This document shows positions 6,745-10,990 of a stretch of 10,990 nucleotides of DNA, piece after piece. How positions within the stretch are numbered: position 1 is the stretch's first letter; the number at the start of each line of letters is the position of its first letter. Position numbers and translations under genes: made by a program. Source of the stretch: JBKJVQ01 sp046717125 (GTDB lineage Bacteria; Pseudomonadota; Alphaproteobacteria; Rhizobiales; Methyloligellaceae); contig JBKJVQ010000203.1 in the NCBI GenBank assembly GCA_046717125.1, positions 1-10,990 of the forward strand. Reading direction: 5' to 3'. The notes under the pieces are model-generated. The model saw only the letters and a list, made by a program, of their open reading frames with translations, was not told the origin of the DNA and made no database searches.

Positions 6745-7196
6745 TCGGCATCGCCTTCGAATTTCGCTTCCGCCGCCGCGATGGCCTGGTCCAGAGCGTC
6801 GAACACGAGCAGCGTCGAAGCGTGCCGCGCCCGATAGTCCCTGACGGGTTCGAGCAGATCGAGTTCGCTCCACCGGCCAGACGGGACCGGACCCTGCTCC
6901 TTCAGCATGGCGCGCATCGCGCGCGCGAGCGTGCGAAATTCATCGACATGCGTTCCGACGATATGACGTCCGACAATGGAGGCGGCGGCCTGACCCAGCA
7001 GACAGGCCTTAACGTCCTGACCGAACGCCGCTACGAGGCCACACTGTAGGTTCACGTCCACGGAAACCGTGCTCCCGCACAGTCTCGAATGCGCCGTAGC
7101 GCTCCCCTGCGCCTTTTCGAGACGCCTCGCGTGCGGAATCGACGCGGCAAGCGCGAGCAGGCGGGGACTATAGACTTCAGGAAGCTCAGTAGTCAT
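6717..7196 (-). CDS. IscU/NifU-N-like iron-sulfur scaffold homologue lacking the third cysteine
   Basis: The 159-residue protein resembles IscU and NifU N-terminal scaffolds, which assemble Fe-S clusters from cysteine-derived sulfur. The N-terminal helix (YSPRLLALAASIPHARRLE), the first cysteine C40 in LCGSTVSVDV, the second C65 in KACLLGQAAASI and the region ending EPVRDYRARHASTLLVFDAL align with that fold. Two canonical features differ. The Asp that follows the first Cys-Gly is Ser42. The third ligand cysteine, found in patterns such as HCSILAEDA, is replaced by Ala126 in RHASTLLVFDAL. Extra cysteines are C52, C152 and C156, the last two in a C-terminal ECVKTC. Start chosen at 7196 (MTTELPEVYS); the upstream extension to 7289 has no family resemblance. 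It is the first gene of the unit with the HD hydrolase and yidD. Whether it still holds a cluster is open. Confidence 0.85.
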   Translation of the reverse strand: MTTELPEVYSPRLLALAASIPHARRLEKAQGSATAHSRLCGSTVSVDVNLQCGLVAAFGQDVKACLLGQAAASIVGRHIVGTHVDEFRTLARAMRAMLKEQGPVPSGRWSELDLLEPVRDYRARHASTLLVFDALDQAIAAAEAKFEGDAECVKTCRRL

Positions 7197-7214
7197 TGAG
7201 CGTTGGTTTCCCGG

Positions 7215-7237
7215 CCCCCGCATGTTGTGATCGGGGG
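7215..7237. other. GC-rich hairpin upstream of the IscU-like gene
   Basis: CCCCCG (7215-7220) and CGGGGG (7232-7237) form a perfect 6-bp stem with an 11-nt loop, about 20 bp before the IscU-like start. If transcribed from the minus-strand promoter proposed nearby, it would sit in the 5' leader and could affect ribosome access. No known riboswitch is recognised. Confidence 0.35.
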
Positions 7238-7246
7238 GCGCTGCAC

Positions 7247-7277
7247 TATATATGCGGCTCGATACAGGGCCCACCAA
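7247..7277 (-). promoter_or_regulatory. Candidate promoter for the IscU-like/HD/yidD unit
   Basis: On the minus strand TTGGTG (7272-7277) lies 19 nt upstream of TATATA (7247-7252), about 50 bp before the start at 7196. The -10 matches four of six consensus positions and the spacing is long, so this is only a candidate. Confidence 0.3.
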
Positions 7278-7304
7278 GGGCTGCGGCATACGGCCCCTGG
7301 CCCA

Positions 7305-7334
7305 TTCACAGTTTCCGTGAGGACATAGTAGGAT
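7305..7334 (+). promoter_or_regulatory. Candidate folE promoter
   Basis: TTCACA (7305-7310, five of six matches to the -35) and TAGGAT (7329-7334, four of six to the -10) are 18 nt apart and about 70 bp upstream of the folE ATG. It would diverge from the IscU-like promoter within the same 208-bp gap. Confidence 0.35.
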
Positions 7335-7393
7335 CGCATCACCATATTCCGTTGGCGCAATCAGTGCCTAACGCCGCTATCGCATGGGTCCGG

Positions 7394-7400
7394 AAGGAAG
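7394..7400 (+). promoter_or_regulatory. Ribosome-binding site deciding the folE start
   Basis: AAGGAAG, within GGAAGGAAG, lies 4 nt before the ATG at 7405. An in-frame ATG seven codons earlier (7384) would place this site inside the coding region and has no comparable site of its own. Confidence 0.7.
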
Positions 7401-7404
7401 CGTA

Positions 7405-8040
7405 ATGGACGCAGTCGTCAAGAAGATCGCGGAGGTCCGCGCCCAAGGCCAGCGCAACACCGCGGGCCGGCCCACGCGCGAGGAAGCCGAGCAGGCGGTT
7501 CGCACGCTGATCGCATGGACCGGAGACGACCCTTCGCGCGACGGGCTGATCGACACGCCCAAGCGGGTCGTGAGTTCCTATGAGGAGTTCTTCAAGGGCT
7601 ATCACGAGGACGCGGACGAAGTTCTGTCGCGAACATTCGACGAGGTGGGCGGCTATGACGATATCGTCATGCTGCGCGACATCGAGGTGCATTCGCACTG
7701 CGAGCACCACATGATTCCGTTCGTCGGCAAAGCGCATGTCGCCTATTTCCCGACGGAGCGCATCGTCGGCATTTCCAAGCTTGCGCGCGTCGTCGATACA
7801 TTCGCAAGGCGGCTGCAGACGCAGGAAACAATGACTGCTCAGATCGCCGAGACGATCGACCGCGCGCTTCGTCCGCGTGGAGTCGCGGTCATGATCGAGG
7901 CCGTGCACCAGTGCATGACCTTACGCGGGGTGCAGAAACCCAACGTCGCGACGATCACCACGCAGTTCACCGGCCTGTTCAAGGAAGATCCGGCCCAGCA
8001 GGCGCGGTTCATGATGCTGGCGACCGACCGGCGCGGCTGA
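7405..8040 (+). CDS. folE: GTP cyclohydrolase I (type IA)
   Basis: The enzyme converts GTP to 7,8-dihydroneopterin triphosphate and formate, the first step of tetrahydrofolate synthesis, as a cytoplasmic homodecamer. The 211-residue length is usual. Zinc ligands are C99 and H102 in SHCEHHMIPF and C170 in HQCMTLRG. Other family blocks are GLIDTPKRVV (47-56), GKAHVAYFP (108-116), GISKLARVVDTFARRLQTQE (122-142) and TTQFTGLF (185-192). The zinc-binding CEHH...C pattern identifies FolE1 rather than the FolE2 type. It begins a rightward unit with hisI, 39 bp downstream, and the IscU-like unit diverges from it. GC-rich inverted repeats occur in the upstream 208 bp, but no known riboswitch is evident. 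Confidence 0.98.
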   Translation: MDAVVKKIAEVRAQGQRNTAGRPTREEAEQAVRTLIAWTGDDPSRDGLIDTPKRVVSSYEEFFKGYHEDADEVLSRTFDEVGGYDDIVMLRDIEVHSHCEHHMIPFVGKAHVAYFPTERIVGISKLARVVDTFARRLQTQETMTAQIAETIDRALRPRGVAVMIEAVHQCMTLRGVQKPNVATITTQFTGLFKEDPAQQARFMMLATDRRG

Positions 8041-8079
8041 TCCTGTCAGCGTCAGGTCCGGCGTCCGGGTGAGGACATC

Positions 8080-8547
8080 GTGTCGAATAATCCCTTCGCC
8101 GCCCGTGGCTCCAAATCCGAACTCGAAACGGGAACAATGTTCGCGCCGAGATTTGATGCGGACGGCCTGATCCCGGTCATCACCGCCGATGCAGCGTCGG
8201 GCGATGTGCTCATGTTTGCATGGATGAATGCGGAAGCGCTCGAGCTGACGATAGAAACCGGTGAAGCTCATTATTTCAGCCGTTCGCGCAACGCCCTCTG
8301 GCGCAAGGGCGAAACCAGCGGCAACACTCAGCGGGTCGTAGAGCTTCGGACCGATTGTGACCAGGATGTGCTGCTGATGTCGGTCGCGATGGCGGGGCGG
8401 GATGCGGCCTGCCATGTGGGGTACCGGAGTTGCTTCTACCGCTCCATTCCGGTCGGAACAGCGTCTGCCTTGGCCATGCGGTTTGTCGAGGACCAGCGCG
8501 TGTTCGATCCCGCGGAGGTCTACGGCGACAAAGCCGGGCCTGCGTAA
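8080..8547 (+). CDS. hisI: Phosphoribosyl-AMP cyclohydrolase
   Basis: HisI opens the adenine ring of phosphoribosyl-AMP in histidine biosynthesis, acting as a cytoplasmic dimer. It is a stand-alone 155-residue protein with no HisE pyrophosphohydrolase domain fused. Visible motifs are GDVLMFAWMNAEAL (41-54), TGEAHYFSRSRNALWRKGE (60-78) and SGNTQRVVELRTDCDQDVLL (80-99). DCDQD supplies the Mg-binding D92, D94 and D96 and the zinc cysteine C93. CHVGYRSCFY (111-120) supplies C111 and C118, completing the zinc set. The start is GTG at 8080, with GTGAGGA ending 4 nt upstream. The gap from folE is 39 bp and I see no promoter in it, so co-transcription is likely. The histidine gene is away from any other his gene in this window. 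Confidence 0.97.
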   Translation: MSNNPFAARGSKSELETGTMFAPRFDADGLIPVITADAASGDVLMFAWMNAEALELTIETGEAHYFSRSRNALWRKGETSGNTQRVVELRTDCDQDVLLMSVAMAGRDAACHVGYRSCFYRSIPVGTASALAMRFVEDQRVFDPAEVYGDKAGPA

Positions 8548-8664
8548 CGCCAGAAGCGTCGCTCGGGCCGAACCCTCAGTGCAACGGTTCCGGACATCAT
8601 GCCCATGCTATGGCGATCGATGATGTATCGGCATCAATTTGGAAACTGTTTCACGCTACATTCA

Positions 8665-8678
8665 TTCAACTCGTTGAA
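8665..8678. promoter_or_regulatory. 14-bp palindrome upstream of the patatin gene
   Basis: TTCAAC and GTTGAA, separated by TC, form a perfect inverted repeat in the 208-bp gap between hisI and the patatin gene. It sits in a locally AT-richer stretch (about 8630-8685) and is a plausible operator or regulator-binding site. No strong promoter pair is obvious around it. The rest of the gap shows no gene. Confidence 0.35.
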
Positions 8679-8755
8679 ATACTAGCCTTGCCGGGCAGGA
8701 CAACCGCGGCAGAGGAGCGGGTTCAGCACGGCACAGGGTTTGCAGTAGGCCGGTC

Positions 8756-9691
8756 ATGGGAAGACCTTTAATCGGGTTGGCGTTGGGAGCGGGAGCCGCG
8801 CGCGGATGGGCGCATATCGGCGTCCTGAAGCGCCTCGAACAGGCAGGTATCGTCCCCGACATCATCGCCGGCACATCGATCGGAGCAGTCGCGGGCGGGT
8901 GTTACGCGGCGGACAAACTCGACGCGCTGGAAGACTTTGCCTGCAATCTGACGCGCCGCCGCATATTCGGCTTTCTCGATTTCAATTTTGCGGGATCCGG
9001 GCTGATCACCGGCCAGCGCCTGTTCCAACAGCTCGATCAGCACCTCGCCAGCCATCGGATCGAAATGCTGCCGCGCAAGTTCGTCGCGGTCGCGACCGAA
9101 CTTGGGACAGGTCACGAGATCTGGCTCAATAAGGGACGTTTGGTCGAGGCGTTGTGCGCGTCCTATGCTCTGCCGGGCGTGTTCCGGCCGGTCAAGATCA
9201 ACGGACGCTGGCTGATCGACGGCGCGCTGGTCAATCCCATCCCAGTCTCGGTCTGCCGTGCGCTCGGCGCCCGGATCGTCATTGCGGTCAGCTTGAACTG
9301 GGACGTGTTCGGGCGCGGCGGCCTTATCCCGCAGGAGGGCGCGATCGACGAAGAGGCGACTGCAATGCCGTATGCGGATGAGGAAGCGCTTAAGCCGCCC
9401 GGAAAAAACGGACGTGCGGCGATGCGCCTGTTGCAGCGTCAGCTTCTGGGTCAAAGCAACGAGGCGCCCGGCATCTCCAGCGTGATGATGGACGCGATCA
9501 ACATCACGCAGGACCGGATTTCTAGGTCACGCCTGGCGGGAGATCCGCCTGACATCACGATCTCGCCCCGCCTGTCCGGCATCGGACTGTTCGATTTCCA
9601 TCGCGCCTGCGACGCCATCCCGCTCGGCGCCGCCGCGATCGAGCGTGAGATCGACGACATCAAACGGCTGATCCACGGGATTGCGGCCTGA
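8756..9691 (+). CDS. Patatin-like phospholipase, RssA-like
   Basis: The 311-residue protein is a patatin-family serine lipid hydrolase of the bacterial RssA/YchK-like type, using a Ser-Asp dyad. The oxyanion-hole glycine motif is GAGAARGWAHIG (11-22), the nucleophile is S41 in GTSIG, and the acid is D155 in DGA within WLIDGALVNPIPV. Further family blocks are ASYALPGVFRPV (135-146) and a predicted helix at the C-terminus. There is no signal peptide or obvious membrane segment, so it is probably cytoplasmic or peripheral. The region from about 185 to 245 is variable and charged. The substrate is unknown. The start at 8756 puts the glycine motif at the very N-terminus, as usual; the ribosome-binding site is weak (AGTAGG). 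It converges on the CBS gene with only 7 bp between stops. Confidence 0.93.
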   Translation: MGRPLIGLALGAGAARGWAHIGVLKRLEQAGIVPDIIAGTSIGAVAGGCYAADKLDALEDFACNLTRRRIFGFLDFNFAGSGLITGQRLFQQLDQHLASHRIEMLPRKFVAVATELGTGHEIWLNKGRLVEALCASYALPGVFRPVKINGRWLIDGALVNPIPVSVCRALGARIVIAVSLNWDVFGRGGLIPQEGAIDEEATAMPYADEEALKPPGKNGRAAMRLLQRQLLGQSNEAPGISSVMMDAINITQDRISRSRLAGDPPDITISPRLSGIGLFDFHRACDAIPLGAAAIEREIDDIKRLIHGIAA

Positions 9692-9698
9692 AGCAAAT

Positions 9699-10130
9699 TT
9701 AGCCGGTCGCGATGTACTCGCGCATGGCGTTGGTCTCCATCTCCGCTTCCGCGATGCGCATCTTCACCACATCGCCGATCGAGATGATCCCCACGAGCTC
9801 GCCATGGTCCACAACGGGCACATGACGGAAACGGTGAGCCGTCATTTGGGCCATCAGGTCTGCGAGCGTGTCGCATTCGCCGCAGGTCACGACGTTCTTC
9901 GTCATGAAATTGGAGACAGACTGCTCAAGCACCGAGGCTCCGTGCGAGGCGATGTTCCGCACGACATCCCGTTCGGAAACTATGCCGGCGATCGCCCCCT
10001 TAACATCGACCAAAACGATGCTGCCGACCCTGTGTTCGCGGAGCATCCGCACGATTTCGATCAGTAGCGTCTCGGGCTCGGCGGTGACGACTGCCCTCCC
10101 CTTCGCCTTCAGCATCGCCGCAACGTTCAT
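9699..10130 (-). CDS. Protein with a tandem CBS-domain pair
   Basis: This 143-residue protein consists of two CBS domains (about 13-65 and 77-127), together a Bateman module that typically binds AMP, ATP, SAM or related nucleotides and senses cellular state. Visible repeats are HRVGSIVLVDVKGAIAGIVS with SERDVVR (52-58), and HRFRHVPVVDHGELVGIIS with SIGDVVK (117-123). The ERD and IGD aspartates are typical ribose-contacting positions. A short tail ends EYIATG. There is no partner catalytic or channel domain, so it probably acts by binding another protein. The start at 10130 is supported by GGAGG at 10137-10141, 6 nt upstream. A hairpin directly abuts that site. The partner cannot be named from the sequence. 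Confidence 0.95.
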   Translation of the reverse strand: MNVAAMLKAKGRAVVTAEPETLLIEIVRMLREHRVGSIVLVDVKGAIAGIVSERDVVRNIASHGASVLEQSVSNFMTKNVVTCGECDTLADLMAQMTAHRFRHVPVVDHGELVGIISIGDVVKMRIAEAEMETNAMREYIATG

Positions 10131-10136
10131 CGCACA

Positions 10137-10171
10137 CCTCCCCGGCGTCAGGCCGCTAGCCTGAGACCGGG
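10137..10171 (-). promoter_or_regulatory. Hairpin abutting the CBS gene ribosome-binding site
   Basis: The inner arms TCAGGC (10148-10153) and GCCTGA (10159-10164) pair perfectly around a 5-nt loop. The outer arms CCCGG (10141-10145) and CCGGG (10167-10171) pair after a two-by-two mismatch. In minus-strand RNA the 3' arm runs straight into the Shine-Dalgarno GGAGG (10137-10141), whose first G is in the stem. It could modulate translation of the CBS gene or be the terminator of the rhomboid gene 50 bp upstream. The inverted repeat is certain; its role is inferred. Confidence 0.5.
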
Positions 10172-10220
10172 CGATATGATGAAAGGATGATGGAGCGCGC
10201 GCAAGTGTCGCACTGCAGGT

Positions 10221-10940
10221 TTAGTGAAGGGTAGCGCCCGCGCCGTCGGGTTCGGGCTGCTGTCGGTCGAAGAACGCAAAGAACAGCAGGCCATATAAAA
10301 ATCCACCGATATGGGCTTCCCACGCGACCGGGCCCTCCGCCCCCGGGATGGATACAAGCCCGGTACCGAAGAGAAAATTCAGCCCAAGCCAGATCGCTGT
10401 CACGAAGATCATGCGCGGATCGCGCATCAGCGTGCCGAGCGGGGCAAGCGGTGCGAGCGCGAGTTCACGCGATTCTCCCGTCTCTCTGCGTCGTGGACTG
10501 AAAACGAAGCGCAATGCGGCGGCCATCAAACCTGCAATCGCTGCCGAAGCCCCGACGACGGGAGCCTCTTCGCCAAAATGAAACGCCAAGTGCGTCCCAG
10601 CGCCCGCAGCAGCGCAGGCTGCGAAGAACAAAAGGAAGCGCCTGTCGCCGATCCGGCGCGCGACCGCGCTTCCAAAGGCGAGCATCCAGACGGCGTTGAT
10701 CAGGATGTGGGTCACGCCGCCATGCAGGAAAGCGTAGGTGACGAACGATGTCAGCCGGGCGACCTGACCGCCCGGATACACCTCCGACCCGCCCTCAAGA
10801 TACCGGGCGGGCACGAACGCCAGAGCGTAGAACGCCTCGACATTATCGCTGACGCTGAACCAGGCGAATGAAGCCGCGCAGAGCAGCAGCGTCGCCGTCA
10901 CGCTCCATGGCACGTTGAAAACAGGTTCGCGAGCGGACAT
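10221..10940 (-). CDS. Rhomboid-family intramembrane serine protease
   Basis: This 239-residue polytopic membrane protein belongs to the rhomboid family, which cleaves transmembrane segments of other proteins within the membrane. Catalytic residues are S132 in VVGASAAIAG (the GxSx motif) and H210 in EAHIGGFLYG. The HxxxN pair H78 and N82 in THILINAVWML stabilises the oxyanion. Hydrophobic segments lie at about 13-30, 64-72 with 78-94, 102-122, 128-147, 176-198 and 208-224, consistent with the six-helix bacterial core. A charged loop (149-160) precedes the fifth helix. No extra cytoplasmic domain is present. The start codon overlaps the stop of an upstream frame as TGATG, so translation may be coupled; a GAGGTG lies 11 nt upstream. 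Substrates are unknown. Confidence 0.95.
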   Translation of the reverse strand: MSAREPVFNVPWSVTATLLLCAASFAWFSVSDNVEAFYALAFVPARYLEGGSEVYPGGQVARLTSFVTYAFLHGGVTHILINAVWMLAFGSAVARRIGDRRFLLFFAACAAAGAGTHLAFHFGEEAPVVGASAAIAGLMAAALRFVFSPRRRETGESRELALAPLAPLGTLMRDPRMIFVTAIWLGLNFLFGTGLVSIPGAEGPVAWEAHIGGFLYGLLFFAFFDRQQPEPDGAGATLH

Positions 10941-10990
10941 CAGGCTTGGTGCACCTCGGATTCTTTTCGCTCGGATACGAAGCCGTCGAA
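10940..10990 (-). CDS. C-terminal tail of an upstream gene, cut by the window edge
   Basis: On the minus strand a frame open from the window edge reads FDGFVSERKESEVHQA and stops at a TGA whose last base is the A of the rhomboid ATG (TGATG). Such one-base overlaps are typical of co-translated genes, which suggests this is the end of a real protein. Only 16 residues are visible and two other frames are also open, so identity and reality are uncertain. Confidence 0.35.
   Translation of the reverse strand, partial: FDGFVSERKESEVHQA

Noticed and set aside
6745..6873. Upstream extension of the HD-domain gene by 43 codons
   Set aside because: The residues are Arg/Gly-rich and unlike the family, and they lie inside the IscU-like gene; the ATG at 6744 fits family length.
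7196..7405. Small plus-strand ORF (7196-7405) between the IscU-like gene and folE
   Set aside because: It has no ribosome-binding site or recognisable motif and spans the predicted promoters and hairpins of the divergent region.
1..10990. CRISPR array, tRNA, insertion sequence, prophage or toxin-antitoxin module
   Set aside because: No regularly spaced repeats, cloverleaf-like segment, transposase or integrase motif, or small paired toxin-antitoxin genes were seen in the gaps or frames.

Overview
The window is GC-rich, with many ORFs open in several frames. It carries a run of housekeeping and conserved accessory genes typical of an alphaproteobacterium, most likely of the order Hyphomicrobiales (Rhizobiales). 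The grouping of thrS, yidD, an IscU-like scaffold gene, folE, stand-alone hisI, an RssA-like patatin gene and a two-CBS-domain gene is one I associate with that order. This placement rests on recalled gene order and family resemblance, not on a database search. I see no integrase, transposase, tRNA, rRNA, CRISPR array or phage gene.

Layout: (1) 3-749 (+), the 3' part of a gene for a repeated beta-sandwich protein. It converges on thrS (772-2718, -), which encodes threonyl-tRNA synthetase. (2) 2719-3163, a divergent intergenic region with an AT-rich core, a 10-bp palindrome and a short direct repeat. (3) 3164-5818 (+), a two-gene unit: an orphan TAXI-type periplasmic solute-binding protein, then a membrane-anchored Pro/Ala-rich protein with an Ig/cadherin-like segment and a Sel1-like C-terminus. 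(4) 5906-7196 (-), a compact overlapping unit transcribed in the order IscU/NifU-N-like scaffold, small HD-domain alarmone hydrolase (MESH1-like), yidD. (5) 7405-8547 (+), folE then hisI, two zinc-dependent cyclohydrolases of folate and histidine biosynthesis. (6) 8756-9691 (+), an RssA-like patatin phospholipase, convergent with (7) a two-CBS-domain protein (9699-10130, -). (8) A rhomboid protease gene (10221-10940, -), preceded by the tail of another reading frame that ends in a TGATG overlap.

How the genes fit together: the minus-strand unit joins a divergent Fe-S scaffold, a predicted (p)ppGpp hydrolase and the YidD membrane-insertion factor through two overlaps (28 nt and ATGA), so they are probably translated together. 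TAXI proteins normally serve a TRAP permease, but none is present here. The TAXI gene is instead paired with a membrane protein that has a long periplasmic part. folE and hisI are probably co-transcribed but belong to different pathways.

I did not find a clear new defence, mobile or biosynthetic system. The better leads are the permease-less TAXI/Sel1 pair, the IscU-like protein lacking the third canonical cysteine, the single-domain alarmone hydrolase in an overlapping operon, and a hairpin that abuts the ribosome-binding site of the CBS gene. Promoter and hairpin calls were made by eye and are weaker than the gene calls.
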